Under the pieces are notes generated by a model that ran no database searches, was not told where the DNA came from, and was given only the letters and a program-made list of their open reading frames with translations. DNA of 64,000 nt, taken from NCBI GenBank assembly GCA_012515235.1, contig JAAYYU010000124.1, positions 1 through 64,000 of the forward strand, read 5' to 3'. This DNA comes from Candidatus Anammoximicrobium sp. (lineage in GTDB: Bacteria > Planctomycetota > Planctomycetia > Pirellulales > Pirellulaceae). Both the position numbers and the translations under genes were made by a program. Positions 27,412 through 39,498 of the stretch are shown here, one piece after another (position 1 is the first letter of the stretch; every line of letters starts with the position of its first letter).

Positions 27412-28287
27412 GTGAACCGTCTGACATGGCTGGTGGCTGCCGTCGGGTTCGTCTGCGCCGGCGTTTCCTTCGCCGGGTCCTTTCCCACGGATTTCCAGGA
27501 GGCGATGGGGTTGTATCAGACTCCGGGAAAGGTCGCGGAAGCGGAAGCCGCTTTTCTGGCGCTCGCCGCGCGGGACGTCCGCGATCCGTCGGGCCCTGAC
27601 GCAGCGCTGGAAATGGCGTCGCGGTGCGCGTTGCAACGCAAGGATTTCGCGGTCGCGGAGGCACGCGCCAGCCGGGTCGGGGACGCCGCGCTGCGGACGC
27701 TGTGCCGGATGCGCATCCGGGAAGCCCAGCGGCAGTGGACGGGACTCCTGGAACTCGCCGGCGCCGAAGCATTCGAGACCTGGCCCGACCGCCTGATCTA
27801 CCCCGCGGCCATGTGCCGCGGCAAGGCGTACGCGATACTGGGAAACGCCGCCGCGGAAAGAGACTTCCTCCTGGCCCGCGCGAACACGTTCGAGGCGAGG
27901 GAGCTGGCATTCGCCAACCTGGCGCTGGGGAACTTCTACCGGGACGGCGCGCGGGATGAGGCCAAGGCGCTCGCCGCGTATGAAGCGGTGGCCCGTGCCG
28001 CGGTGTATGGCGCCGTCAAGTACGACGGCGTCATCGCCTATGCAACCCTGCTGGCCGTCCGGGGCCGAGGTCAGGACGCGCTGGCACATCTCGACGGGCT
28101 CCAGGTGGAAACCATTCCCCACCCGGACTGGCAGTGCCGCATCTACCAGGCGTTCGGCACGGTGTACGCGGCGCAGACTCGGACCGCCGATGCCGCGTCT
28201 GCTTACCGCAAAGCCGCCGCCGTTCCCGGCGCGTCGGAAGAGCTTGTGCGGGCCGCCGAGAAGAAGCTCGCGGGCGTGTCACCGTAG
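27412..28287 (+). CDS. Exported protein of unknown function with TPR-like helical repeats
   Basis: The 291-residue product has a signal peptide (about 1-23, ending SFAGS). The remainder is almost all helical, with repeated Ala-rich helix pairs such as AEAEAAFLALAAR and ADAASAYRKAAAVPG that resemble tetratricopeptide repeats. I do not recognise a specific family. GTG at 27412 has AAGGAG 10 bases upstream. It lies 40 bases after the second DUF4838 gene, so it is probably the last gene of that operon and may be a scaffold or partner for the two large proteins. Confidence 0.72.
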   Translation: MNRLTWLVAAVGFVCAGVSFAGSFPTDFQEAMGLYQTPGKVAEAEAAFLALAARDVRDPSGPDAALEMASRCALQRKDFAVAEARASRVGDAALRTLCRMRIREAQRQWTGLLELAGAEAFETWPDRLIYPAAMCRGKAYAILGNAAAERDFLLARANTFEARELAFANLALGNFYRDGARDEAKALAAYEAVARAAVYGAVKYDGVIAYATLLAVRGRGQDALAHLDGLQVETIPHPDWQCRIYQAFGTVYAAQTRTADAASAYRKAAAVPGASEELVRAAEKKLAGVSP

Positions 28288-28343
28288 CAGCGGAAGCGGA
28301 ATGTTCAAGACCAAAGATGCCCCCGAAATCCGTCGCCTCGCTA

Positions 28344-28550
28344 CCACGCTGCTCGCCAGCGTGGAGCGGTGTTCAAGATGCTGAACGCAGTAACCGGAAC
28401 GACCCCTGGTACTGAACATGGCACCACGCTGGCAAGCAGCGTGGTGGCCCAAGAGAACGAACTCGCGAGGTCGCAACGTCCCCTGGTACTGAACACGGCA
28501 CCACGCTGGCAAGCAGCGTGGTGGCCCAAGAGAACGAACTCGGGAGGTCG
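28344..28550. repeat. Tandem hairpin repeat (two 71-bp copies plus a degenerate one)
   Basis: Copies at 28403-28473 and 28480-28550 differ at very few positions. Each contains the perfect 10-bp stem CACCACGCTG/CAGCGTGGTG with a 5-base loop, followed by GCCCAAGAGAACGAACTCG. A third hairpin, CCACGCTG-CTCGC-CAGCGTGG, is at 28344-28364. The array lies in the 470-bp gap between convergent genes (the exported helical protein and gyrB). The remaining part, 28551-28757, shows no gene. Confidence 0.8.
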
Positions 28551-28757
28551 GACGTTCGATTGAGTTATCAGCGGCTCCGATGCCGCCGCGGGCTACATAG
28601 GCTACGGAGAGGTCGGGGCTCGTCCGCAACAACCCGTCGACGCGTGTCCCGCTGGATTTCCCCGTCGGCTGTGCAGGGTGGGCGCGTTCGAAGTAAAGAG
28701 CGTGACCTTGAAAATCCGGATCTTGACCTTTTCACTGTCTCACACAACTCGGCGCGG

Positions 28758-31385
<2,628 letters not shown>

Positions 31386-31748
31386 TCAGTCCACGGGTCC
31401 GACGCGGAACCGCACGTCGCGGATTTTCGAGTCGGGAGTCAATCTTGTCAGCTCGGCAATCAACTGTTTTTTGCGGAACGTGAGTTCCTGCAAGACGGCC
31501 GAATTGCGGGCAAACACTTCCAGGACGCCGCGGCGGATTTTGCCGGCCACGGAGTGGCTCGCCAGCGACGCGCCGGCCGCCGCCCGCCAAGCGTCGGCAC
31601 ACTGGGCCGACGACTGCAAGTCAGCGTAGCCGCGACGGGACATCAGTTCGCTGACGATATCGGCCATCCGTTTCGGTCCGGCCCGGTAGCGCTGGCGGCT
31701 GGTGATCTCGTTGCAGATCGCCTGGAGTTCTTCGTTTTCGTTGGGCAT
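31386..31748 (-). CDS. DUF721 / DciA-like protein
   Basis: The 120-residue protein matches the DUF721 (DciA) family. DciA helps load or activate the replicative helicase DnaB in bacteria without DnaC or DnaI. The conserved segment is SVAGKIRRGVLEVFARNSAVLQELTFRKKQLIAEL, which forms the KH-like core with a Trp (CADAWRAAAG) before it. It sits between dnaN and gyrB, exactly where recF stands in many genomes. The distance to dnaN is 24 bases and to gyrB 108 bases, so an operon is likely. The family call is from pattern recognition of the core and the gene position. Confidence 0.8.
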   Translation of the reverse strand: MPNENEELQAICNEITSRQRYRAGPKRMADIVSELMSRRGYADLQSSAQCADAWRAAAGASLASHSVAGKIRRGVLEVFARNSAVLQELTFRKKQLIAELTRLTPDSKIRDVRFRVGPVD

Positions 31749-31772
31749 TTGGTATCGGGAGATCCAACCACC

Positions 31773-32894
31773 TTAGGCTCGATCGCGGGCCAGCGGCATG
31801 ACGACGTAGCCGTAGCCGTCATCCGTCAGGAACAGGGCGGCACTCTCTTCGTTTTCGATTTCGATAGTAAACGACTTTTCAGGGTCCAACGCCCTGAGAA
31901 AGTCGGACACAAACCGGTGATCCATGGTCACCGCGAGCGGCTGGCCGTCGTAGGTGATGGGCAATTCCACCTGAGATTCGCCGACCTCGGCCGCACTGGC
32001 GACGAGCACCAGTTTGCCTTCGCCGAACTGGAAGTCGATGCCCCGGCTTTCTTCGTCGGTCACGATGGCGGCTTGACGCAGCGCGGAGTACACGGGCCCC
32101 ACTTGGACCTCGATCCGCACCGCCTGGCTGCGTTGCGGAAACACGTCCCGCCATTTCGGAAAGCGTCCTTCGACCAACCGCGAATAGATGGTCGCTTTGG
32201 GTGTTCGGATCAGCACGTCGTTGGGCCGCGCGGCAATCTCGATTTCCGCTTCGGCGTCCGCCAGGGCCCTTTCAATCAGCTGCATCGAGCGGTGCGGGAC
32301 GATCGTCATCGTCTCGGCGGTGGTGCCGTGACCGCCAACCGACTCGGCCGGCCCTTCCATCTTGGCCAAGCGGCGCCCGTCGGTGGCGACGGCCGTGATC
32401 TTGTCGGCTTCCATTTCCAGCAGAACGCCGCCCAAGGCGTAGCGGCTGCTCTCCGTGTCTGTCGCAAACAGCGTGCGATGGACCAATTCGCGGAACAAGC
32501 GGGCCGAAACCTTGTGGTACTTCTCTTCTTCGAACCCGACTACCGCAGGAAACTCGTCCGGGTTCTGGGCCGGCAGCCTGAACCGGCTCCGGTCCCCGCG
32601 TACCAGAAGACCCTTGGAATCCGCCTCCAACCGCAGCTTCTCGTCGGTGCTTTCCCGGAGGATCGAACCGAATCGGCCGACCGGCAGAACGACGCTCCCA
32701 GGTGCTTCAATCTCCAACCCTTCCACCTGGATGCGAATTCCCATCTCCAAGTCGGTCGCGATGACAACCGCACTCTGTTCCTGCACTTCGAGCTTGACGT
32801 TCAGCAGGATTGTCTTCGGACTGCGGGCGGGCGCCACCAACGCGGCGGTTTGGAAAGCCGACGCCAACAACTCACGGTTACAGGTAATCTTCAT
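31773..32894 (-). CDS. dnaN: DNA polymerase III sliding clamp (beta subunit)
   Basis: The 373-residue protein is the ring-shaped clamp that keeps DNA polymerase III on DNA. The three-domain pattern is visible: MKITCNRELLASAFQ starts domain 1, VATDGRRLAKMEG and RSMQLIERAL lie in domain 2, and the end of domain 3 keeps the family C-terminus as YVVMPLARDRA (usual form: hydrophobic pocket closing with PMR/PLR). The ATG at 32894 has AGAGG about 12 bases upstream; a short extension to 32912 is less likely. It follows dnaA across the 394-bp putative origin. Confidence 0.95.
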   Translation of the reverse strand: MKITCNRELLASAFQTAALVAPARSPKTILLNVKLEVQEQSAVVIATDLEMGIRIQVEGLEIEAPGSVVLPVGRFGSILRESTDEKLRLEADSKGLLVRGDRSRFRLPAQNPDEFPAVVGFEEEKYHKVSARLFRELVHRTLFATDTESSRYALGGVLLEMEADKITAVATDGRRLAKMEGPAESVGGHGTTAETMTIVPHRSMQLIERALADAEAEIEIAARPNDVLIRTPKATIYSRLVEGRFPKWRDVFPQRSQAVRIEVQVGPVYSALRQAAIVTDEESRGIDFQFGEGKLVLVASAAEVGESQVELPITYDGQPLAVTMDHRFVSDFLRALDPEKSFTIEIENEESAALFLTDDGYGYVVMPLARDRA

Positions 32895-33288
32895 AATCTC
32901 AGGCCTCTGCACTTCTTGTTTCAGTTGCCACTCTTACTCTTCTAATAAATGATCTATTTGTCGCAGTAGTATTATCCGGGCTCGAGCTGTTCACAGGCCG
33001 CTGGCGACGTTGCGCAAGCCCTTCGCCTACCAGCAGTTCACGATCCAGTAAAGGGTGTGCAAAACCCGTTGATTGGCTGTTGCCTGTGTGTCGGCCGCCG
33101 GTCGGCAGCGGTGGATCGAATCGGCGCGGCGGACAATCGGCAGCGGGACAGCCGACGAACGCCGACATGCGCCGACAGCGAATTGACGTTTTTTCCACAG
33201 ACGGCAAAACAACTCTCCGTGTTCGATAGCCAACTCAGCCGGCGGTGCAGCGCGGCCCAGGCAGGCCGAGTCGCATCGTGCTGCGTGT
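32895..33288. other. Candidate replication origin (oriC) between dnaA and dnaN
   Basis: This 394-bp non-coding region lies between dnaA and dnaN, the commonest site of bacterial origins. It has an AT-rich stretch at 32925-32980, a DnaA-box-like TTTTCCACA at 33191-33199 (8 of 9 to TTATCCACA) and weaker matches at 32972-32980 and 32987-32995. Between 33091 and 33180, short TCGGC units (at least four) switch to the opposite orientation GCCGA (three, in GCCGAC). The switch is near 33150. The assignment is inferred from position and boxes; GC skew was not computed. Confidence 0.6.
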
Positions 33289-34419
33289 TCAATGGGCCGT
33301 CAGTTCAGTCTTTAAGTCCTCCACAGCCTGACGGATGGACGGGTCTTCTTCAATAAGGGATTCCGTTTTGCGGCAGGCGTGCAGAACGGTCGTATGGTCG
33401 CGATTGCCAAAATGGCGTCCGACGCTTTCCAGGCTGTTGGCGGTCAATTTGCGGGCCAGGAACATCGCCACACCGCGGGCTCGGACCACGCGTTGCTGGC
33501 GCGTCTTGCCTCGCAGGTCTGCGGACCGCAGATTGAAGTACTTCGAGACGCGTTTGGTGATCGACTGGAGTTGTGGTTCTTCGGCGTGGTCCGGATCCTG
33601 CAGGCAACGTCTCAAGTCGTGCTCGCTGATCGACGCCTGGCTGGCGAACGGGAATTGTTCCAAACGCAGCAGGGTCTGCAGTAAACGAGGCACCGTGCCG
33701 GGTTTGACGGCGTCCTTGAGGGCGTCGGAGGCGACGAGGTCAAGCACGCGGTCGGACAGAGAGATGCTGCGAGCGGACGCCAGAGCACGCAGAATCAGGC
33801 GGCGAGCGGCCGGGCCTGGCGGATGCAATGGCACGGTCAAGCCGGCGGACAAGCGGCTCGCGAGCGAGGGCAGCAGCACGGCGGCGTCGGTCGGGGACTG
33901 CGGGAGCGTCACGACGACTGGCTGGTGACGGGCGAGCAGAGCATCCAAGGTTCGGACGAGTTCGTTCTGGGCGGGCGTCTTGTCGCCGATTTCGTGGATG
34001 TCGTCGATGGCCACAAGACCAGCGCGGCGGTATTTGGACCGGAGATCGGGCAGCGAGTCAGCCTCTACGGCGTGGGCATACTCGCGAGCGAAATCGGCGC
34101 CTGTGGTCAGGATCATGCGAGGAGTTCGGTTGTCGCGTTTCCAACGCGTGGCGATCAATTGGACGAGGAGTGATTTTCCGGTGCCCGTCGGCCCGAAAAA
34201 GACAATCGGGTTGAACTTCGGCTGCTGCTGAAAGACAGTGTCCAGAGCCAGCGGGACCAGGGAATTCTCGACCCCGCCGATGTACTCGGCGGGCGCCGGC
34301 ATCGGCCCGTGTTTCCACGCGGTCCGTGTCGAATTGCAGGTTGCGAATTTGATAGAGAACACTCTGCCGACCATCTGGCTGCCGTGTTGTCTCGCGGCTG
34401 ACGGAAAAACCTGAATCAC
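33289..34419 (-). CDS. dnaA: Chromosomal replication initiator DnaA (short form, domain I missing)
   Basis: At most 376 residues. The AAA+ domain has Walker A GPTGTGKS (residues 76-83), Walker B LVAIDDIHE and the sensor/box region SRLSAGLTVPLHPPG. Domain IV has the DNA-binding signature GRHFGNRDHTTVLHACRK. Only about 40 residues precede the AAA+ fold, so the helicase-binding domain I and most of the linker of standard DnaA (about 450 residues) are missing. Walker A ends GKS instead of GKTH. The GTG at 34419 is 3 bases from the predicted transcription start, which means either a leaderless mRNA or a start further in, for example the ATG at 34374 or 34302. It follows uvrA by 170 bases. Confidence 0.9.
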   Translation of the reverse strand: MIQVFPSAARQHGSQMVGRVFSIKFATCNSTRTAWKHGPMPAPAEYIGGVENSLVPLALDTVFQQQPKFNPIVFFGPTGTGKSLLVQLIATRWKRDNRTPRMILTTGADFAREYAHAVEADSLPDLRSKYRRAGLVAIDDIHEIGDKTPAQNELVRTLDALLARHQPVVVTLPQSPTDAAVLLPSLASRLSAGLTVPLHPPGPAARRLILRALASARSISLSDRVLDLVASDALKDAVKPGTVPRLLQTLLRLEQFPFASQASISEHDLRRCLQDPDHAEEPQLQSITKRVSKYFNLRSADLRGKTRQQRVVRARGVAMFLARKLTANSLESVGRHFGNRDHTTVLHACRKTESLIEEDPSIRQAVEDLKTELTAH

Positions 34420-34428
34420 AAGTCGTAA

Positions 34429-34456
34429 ATTATAAAGCTTTTTGCGTTTATGACGA
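34429..34456 (-). promoter_or_regulatory. Promoter-like sequence of dnaA
   Basis: On the minus strand TCGTCA (34456-34451), a 16-base spacer and a perfect TATAAT (34434-34429) lie in an AT-rich stretch. Transcription would begin near 34422. A second minus-strand TTGACA is at 34565-34560, with an AT-rich segment after it but no well-spaced -10 box. Confidence 0.5.
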
Positions 34457-34588
34457 GATGAGGTCGACGAACATCGGTGTTCGCCCGTAGTCCTAGGTAC
34501 TTTGGGCCGGGGTGAAGCAGCAGAATCCCCGCCGGATCAAATTTTACAATGCAAGTCTTTGTCAATAAAGGGGATACGCCGCGATCGA

Positions 34589-37474
34589 TTAAAACCGATC
34601 GCCGAGCAGCGGTCTGAGAAATCGTCCCGTATGATTGTCGGGCAAGGCCGCGATTTGCTCCGGCGTTCCCGTGGCGACGACGTGTCCGCCCGCTTGGCCG
34701 CCCTCCGGACCGAGGTCGATGAGCCAGTCCGCACATTTGATGACTTCCAGATTATGCTCGATGACGATCACCGTGTTTCCGCGATCGGCCAGTCGCGCCA
34801 ACACTTCCAGCAGTCGGCGGATATCGTCGAAGTGCAAGCCGGTGGTCGGTTCGTCGAGCAGGTACAGCGTGTGGCCGGTATCGACGCGGGCCAGTTCGGT
34901 GGCCAGTTTGATCCGTTGGGCCTCGCCGCCCGAGAGCGTTGTGGACGGCTGGCCCAGGGTCAAGTAGCCGAGTCCCACGTCCTGGAAGCTTTTTAGACTG
35001 CGGTGGAGGTTGGCAAAGTTCTCAAAGAACCCCGTGGCCTCGTCCACCGACATGCCCAGCACGTCGGCGATCGATTTGTCGCGCCAGCGGACCTCCAGGG
35101 TCTGCCGGTTGAAGCGGGCTCCCTGACATTCGCTGCACGTGACGTACAGGTCGGGCAGGAACTGCATTTCAATTTTTTTCAAGCCGTGGCCTTGGCACGC
35201 TTCGCAGCGGCCGCCTTTGACATTGAAGCTGAAGCGACTGGCTCCGAAACCCCGCTGTTTGGCCTCGCGCGTGCGGGCGAACACTTTGCGGATTTCGTCC
35301 AGCGCGCCGATGTAGGTCGCCGGCGTGCTGCGGGGAGTGCGCCCGATCGGGCTCTGGTCGATTTGAATCACCTTGTCGATCAAGGCTGCTCCGCGGAGAC
35401 CTCGGAACGGTCCGGGCTTGGGAGCGGGCGAGCCCAGACGGCGGAGCAGCGCCGGCGCGAGCGTTTCGTTGATCAGCGAACTCTTTCCCGACCCGCTGAC
35501 TCCGGTCACGCACACGAACGCACCGAGCGGGAAGCGGACTTCGACGTCTTGCAGGTTGTTTGTCGACGCGCCTTCAATCGTCAGCGACCGGGTCTTGGCC
35601 AAGGACACCAGGCGGCGGGTGGCGGGCAGCGGAATCTGCAACTCGCCGCACAAATAGCGGCCGGTCACCGAGGCGGGGTTCCGCAGGACTTCGTCGACCG
35701 TGCCTTGAGCCACAATCCGCCCGCCGTCGGTTCCGGCGCCGGGGCCGATGTCGATCAACTGGTCGGCGGCGCGCATCATGGCCTCGTCGTGCTCGACGAC
35801 GAGCACGGAGTTGCCTTGTTGCTGCAAGTCGCGCAGGGCGTCGATCAAGCGGCGGTTGTCGCGCGGGTGCAGGCCGATCGAGGGTTCGTCCAGCACGTAG
35901 CAGACGCCGACCAGCCCCGAGCCGATGCAGGTGGCCAGTCGGACGCGCTGCAGTTCGCCGCCGCTGAGCGTGTCGGCCGAGCGGTGCAGCGTCAGGTAGC
36001 CGAGGCCCACGTTTTCCAGGAACACCAGCCGCCGACCGATCTCCGAGAGCAGCGGTTGAGCGATCGGAAGCTGGGAGGGGGAAAAGGCCAGACCGCGGAA
36101 GAACCGGACGGCGTCGCTGATCGGCAGCCGGCACAGGTCGTGGATCGTCTGGCCGCCGACGCGGACGCCGTTGGCTTCCGGCCGCAGCCGCGAGCCTCCG
36201 CACGCGGGGCACGCGACGTGCCCGCGGAACCGGGCCAACGCCTCGCGGCGCTCCGGGTCGGTGGCGGTGACGTATTCCTGTTCCAGCAGTGTCAGAATCC
36301 CGCGGAGATCCTGGCCGTCGCCGTGCAACAGTGCGAGCCGAACCTGGGGCGGGAGTTGGTCCAGCGGCGTGTCCCAGGCGGCGCCGTGGGCGGCCAGGAA
36401 GGCGGCCAACGGCGGCCGATGCTTCTTCAGCGGGTCGGGCCGGGTGTTCTTCCAGGCGGCGACGGCGCCTCCGGCCAGCGACAAGCGGGGATTCGGTACG
36501 ACCAGTTCCGTATCGAACTGTTCCAAGGCGCCCAGTCCTTCGCAACGCGGACAAGCCCCGTAGGGACTGTTGAAGCTGAACGTCCGCGGTTCGACTTCCG
36601 CCAGGCTGACATTGCACTGGGGGCAGGCGTACCGCGTGCTGAACAAGCGATCCTGCCAGCGGCCGGAAGCGGGATCGTCGCCCGCTGCCGGCGGCGCCTG
36701 GTAACAGGCGATCAGCAGACCGTCTCCGTGCCGGATCGCCAGCCGGACCGACTCGCCCAGGCGGGACGCGATGTCGCTGCGGACGATGATCCGGTCGACG
36801 ACGGCGTCGATCATGTGTTCCCGGCGGGCGTCCACGTCGGGCAGGTTTTCGAGGTCAAGCACCTGGCCGTCGAGGCGCACGCGGATGAAGCCGGCTTTGC
36901 GGATCCGTGCCAGGACTTCCTCTTGTTTGCCCCGGCGGCCGCGCACCAGCGGGGCCAGGATCATCAGCCTGGTGCCTTCCGGCAGGCCGGCCAGCGCCTC
37001 CTGGATTTGTTCCGCCGTTTGCTGCCGGATTGGCTGGCCGCACTGCGGACAGGAGGCCTCGCCCAGGCGCGCCATCAGCAGCCGCAGGTAGTCGTAGATT
37101 TCCGTGACGGTGCCGACGGTGCTGCGTGGGTTCGCGGTGCCGGGCCGCTGGTCGATGCACAGGGTGGGCTGCAGTCCGTCGATCAAGTCGACGTCGGGCC
37201 GCTCCAGCTGGTGCAGGAACTGCCGAGCGTAGACGGACAGGCTCTCGATGTACTGCCGCTGGCCTTCGGCATACAGCGTATCGAAGGCCAGGCTGCTTTT
37301 GCCGGAGCCGCTGGGTCCCGTGATCACCACGAACTGGCCGCGGGGGATGTCCAAATCCACATTCTTCAGGTTGTGCGTCCGGGCGCCCCGAATCCGGAGC
37401 ACTTCGGGAACCGCATCCGCCGGGAGGTCCGCCGAGGCGGGCAGTTCGATTTCCGTTTCCGAGACGACCGGCAT
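34589..37474 (-). CDS. uvrA: Excinuclease ABC subunit A
   Basis: The 961-residue UvrA has the usual length. The first ATP site has Walker [10 protein letters not shown] (about 53-61) and signature LSGGELQR; the second has GVSGSGKSS and signature LSGGEAQR. Zinc modules are visible as CPQCGQ/CPQCN..CPRCEG, CPACGG and, in the second half, [17 protein letters not shown]. The segment [17 protein letters not shown] is the conserved UvrB-contact region. UvrA finds damaged DNA and loads UvrB in nucleotide excision repair. It is placed directly upstream of dnaA on the same strand and ends 170 bases before it. The C-terminus finishes shortly after the second ATPase, with no tail. Confidence 0.97.
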   Translation of the reverse strand: MPVVSETEIELPASADLPADAVPEVLRIRGARTHNLKNVDLDIPRGQFVVITGPSGSGKSSLAFDTLYAEGQRQYIESLSVYARQFLHQLERPDVDLIDGLQPTLCIDQRPGTANPRSTVGTVTEIYDYLRLLMARLGEASCPQCGQPIRQQTAEQIQEALAGLPEGTRLMILAPLVRGRRGKQEEVLARIRKAGFIRVRLDGQVLDLENLPDVDARREHMIDAVVDRIIVRSDIASRLGESVRLAIRHGDGLLIACYQAPPAAGDDPASGRWQDRLFSTRYACPQCNVSLAEVEPRTFSFNSPYGACPRCEGLGALEQFDTELVVPNPRLSLAGGAVAAWKNTRPDPLKKHRPPLAAFLAAHGAAWDTPLDQLPPQVRLALLHGDGQDLRGILTLLEQEYVTATDPERREALARFRGHVACPACGGSRLRPEANGVRVGGQTIHDLCRLPISDAVRFFRGLAFSPSQLPIAQPLLSEIGRRLVFLENVGLGYLTLHRSADTLSGGELQRVRLATCIGSGLVGVCYVLDEPSIGLHPRDNRRLIDALRDLQQQGNSVLVVEHDEAMMRAADQLIDIGPGAGTDGGRIVAQGTVDEVLRNPASVTGRYLCGELQIPLPATRRLVSLAKTRSLTIEGASTNNLQDVEVRFPLGAFVCVTGVSGSGKSSLINETLAPALLRRLGSPAPKPGPFRGLRGAALIDKVIQIDQSPIGRTPRSTPATYIGALDEIRKVFARTREAKQRGFGASRFSFNVKGGRCEACQGHGLKKIEMQFLPDLYVTCSECQGARFNRQTLEVRWRDKSIADVLGMSVDEATGFFENFANLHRSLKSFQDVGLGYLTLGQPSTTLSGGEAQRIKLATELARVDTGHTLYLLDEPTTGLHFDDIRRLLEVLARLADRGNTVIVIEHNLEVIKCADWLIDLGPEGGQAGGHVVATGTPEQIAALPDNHTGRFLRPLLGDRF

Positions 37475-37522
37475 CCGGACTCATCCTGCGCCAGGGGGCT
37501 GCCGAAGAACGTGGACGTGAAT

Positions 37523-38989
37523 TCACTTTCGCAGGTCGTAGCAGACCAGCAGATCGCTGTGCCGCAGGTACAGTCTGCCGCGGTGGATCACGGGGTGTGC
37601 CCAGGCCGGTCCGCTGCCGGTCGGCGGGGTGAAGCTGGCCTTCACGCGGTACGCTTCGGGCGTGGCTTCGAGCAGGGCCACCAGGCCACGGTCGTAGCGG
37701 AAGATCAGATGTCCGTCGGCATACAGGACGGCCGCCGAGCCGTTGGCCGGGGCGCGTTCCTTCCAGGCGATTTTGCCCGTCGTCCACTCCAGGCACACCG
37801 GGTTGCCACGGTTCTGACCGTCGCCGCCGTAGACGTGCTCGCCGACGAGCACCACGCCGCCGTGGTGGTTTTCGAATTCACGGGGGGACAGGAAATAGAT
37901 TTCCTCTGCCAGGAACTGATCGCCCTCGCGCCGGAGGTGCAGCAGAGCGGAGCCGGTCTTGTAGCTGGTCGTCGTAAACACGTAATCGCCGCGGATGACG
38001 GCCGACGGGATGTTGGCTACGGAGTTGGCGATGCGGTTGTAGCCCCACAAGAAACGGCCGGTCGCGGCTTCGACACCGATCAACCCGCGGCCGACCATCT
38101 GCACGTACTGCCGCACGCCGCCGATGTTGGCGACGACCGCGGAGGCATACCCGGCCCCGTCCTTGCCGCGTTCGCCAATCTTGGGCATCGCGCATTTCCA
38201 GAGAATTTCGCCGCTGTCCTTGTGCAGCGCCACCACGGTCGCGGCGGGACCGCCGGGCGTGCAGATCAGGCGGTCGCCGTCCACCAGCGGCGATTCACTG
38301 AACTTCCAGACCGACATCATCTGGCCGCCGAAATCGTCCGGCAGGCTCTTGCGCCAGACGGTTTTTCCACTCGCGGCGTCCAGGCACAGCAGGTCGCCCG
38401 ACGTGCCCAGGACATAAACGCGGTTGGCGGCAACGGTCGGCGTGCAACGCGGCCCGTCCTGGTGCGGCGGCCCGACGCGGGCCGCCCACAACTCGCGGCG
38501 CGAAGCCAGATCGTAGGCCAGGGCAAACTGCGCGTGCTCCCCGTCCGCCGATTTGCGATCGCCCATCGTATACAGCTTGCCGTCGGCGATGGCGACCGTC
38601 GAATAGCCCTTGCCCAGTCCTTCCAGTTTCCACAGCAGCGGCGGACCCTCCTGCGGCCAGTCTGTGAGCAGGCCGGTCTCGGTACAGATGGCGTCCCGCT
38701 GCGGGCCGTGGAATTGAGGCCAATCGACGCTCTCGGCGCTGGAAACCGTTGCCGTTGCTGGGGCCGTTGCCTGCGGCCCCAGGGCCAGCAGGCTCTGGAT
38801 GGGCGCCTGTCTGCCTGATGCCTCACCGCTTTCCGGGGCCCCGGCGTTGCCCAGGTTCAGCGGCTGGTCCGGAAACACCGCGTCTTTCGGCGTCGTCTCG
38901 CCTGCTTCGGCCACCAGGCACGGGGTGCAAACCGAAACCAGAATTGAAAGTAGAACCGTGATGCAGACCCACGCCGGTCGATCTCTCAT
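37523..38989 (-). CDS. Secreted PQQ-type beta-propeller repeat protein (paralogue)
   Basis: The 488-residue protein has a signal or anchor segment (about 5-28, VCITVLLSILVSVCTPCLVAEA), a linker of about 75 residues rich in Ala/Pro/Ser, then a propeller starting at DWPQFHGPQRDAICTETGLL. That WPQ-F-G-x-x-R-x start is typical of planctomycete outer-membrane-assembly-like PQQ repeat proteins. Blade motifs such as LDAASGKTVWRKSL and LHKDSGEILWKC repeat through the domain. The ATG at 38989 has GGGAG about 11 bases upstream. It is 48 bases upstream of uvrA on the same strand, so the two may share a transcript, although their functions are unrelated. No catalytic residues can be assigned. Confidence 0.85.
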   Translation of the reverse strand: MRDRPAWVCITVLLSILVSVCTPCLVAEAGETTPKDAVFPDQPLNLGNAGAPESGEASGRQAPIQSLLALGPQATAPATATVSSAESVDWPQFHGPQRDAICTETGLLTDWPQEGPPLLWKLEGLGKGYSTVAIADGKLYTMGDRKSADGEHAQFALAYDLASRRELWAARVGPPHQDGPRCTPTVAANRVYVLGTSGDLLCLDAASGKTVWRKSLPDDFGGQMMSVWKFSESPLVDGDRLICTPGGPAATVVALHKDSGEILWKCAMPKIGERGKDGAGYASAVVANIGGVRQYVQMVGRGLIGVEAATGRFLWGYNRIANSVANIPSAVIRGDYVFTTTSYKTGSALLHLRREGDQFLAEEIYFLSPREFENHHGGVVLVGEHVYGGDGQNRGNPVCLEWTTGKIAWKERAPANGSAAVLYADGHLIFRYDRGLVALLEATPEAYRVKASFTPPTGSGPAWAHPVIHRGRLYLRHSDLLVCYDLRK

Positions 38990-39498
38990 GGGTGGTAACT
39001 CCCGTTGCGGAAAGGAATCTGGGGCCACAGACGAACCGGGGGTGTGGACCACGCCCGTCGGTCGGCCAGGTGCGCTGTGCTCTCAAACAGAATCGGTACT
39101 GTAGCACTGCAGCCCGCAGATGCAATCCGGGACAACGCGGCCCGTTTGGGGCGATGAGCGGGTGTCAACGCCGGATTCCGCGTCGGCTTCGCGGCGACAA
39201 AACAGCCATTCAGGTGCTGGCTTTTGGGGCAAGGAGACGGTCGTCCGGTCGGCGGTTGGCGGCGACGCGGACTGTCCGATTCCGTTTGCCGACTCCGCCA
39301 GTGAGGTCGCTGCGTCGCGGAAAGGCCATTTTGGGGCGGGGCAAGCTATCGTCGTGTCCGCACAGCGCGTTGGTTGACGGGGCCGTCGCATCCCAACTAG
39401 AATTCGGGACGGTGAGCGGCGGTCGCGAGTTGCTGGACGGAGCCGTATCGCAGAAACCGGGCTGTCGCGGGAACGATCGTCAGTTTTTGGGAAATCTC
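38990..39498. other. Divergent intergenic region (509 bp)
   Basis: This gap separates the minus-strand propeller gene from the plus-strand FHA phosphatase gene and must hold both promoters. Frames are open across it, but codon composition and lack of ribosome binding sites argue against a gene. No repeat or RNA was recognised. Confidence 0.5.

Noticed and set aside
22005-27488. A 1827-codon open frame on the minus strand
   Set aside because: It runs antisense to two DUF4838 genes and the following gene, which have signal peptides, ribosome binding sites and domains. The antisense frame stays open because GC-rich codon use avoids stops. Its product is His/Arg/Val-rich without domains.
28403-28550. 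Repeat pair considered as a CRISPR array
   Set aside because: The 71-base units are nearly contiguous with only six bases between them, contain internal hairpins, and no cas gene is in the window.
35003-38818. Long plus-strand open frame of 1271 codons opposite uvrA and a propeller gene
   Set aside because: It is the antisense of two well-supported genes and has Arg/Gln/Gly-biased composition with no motif.
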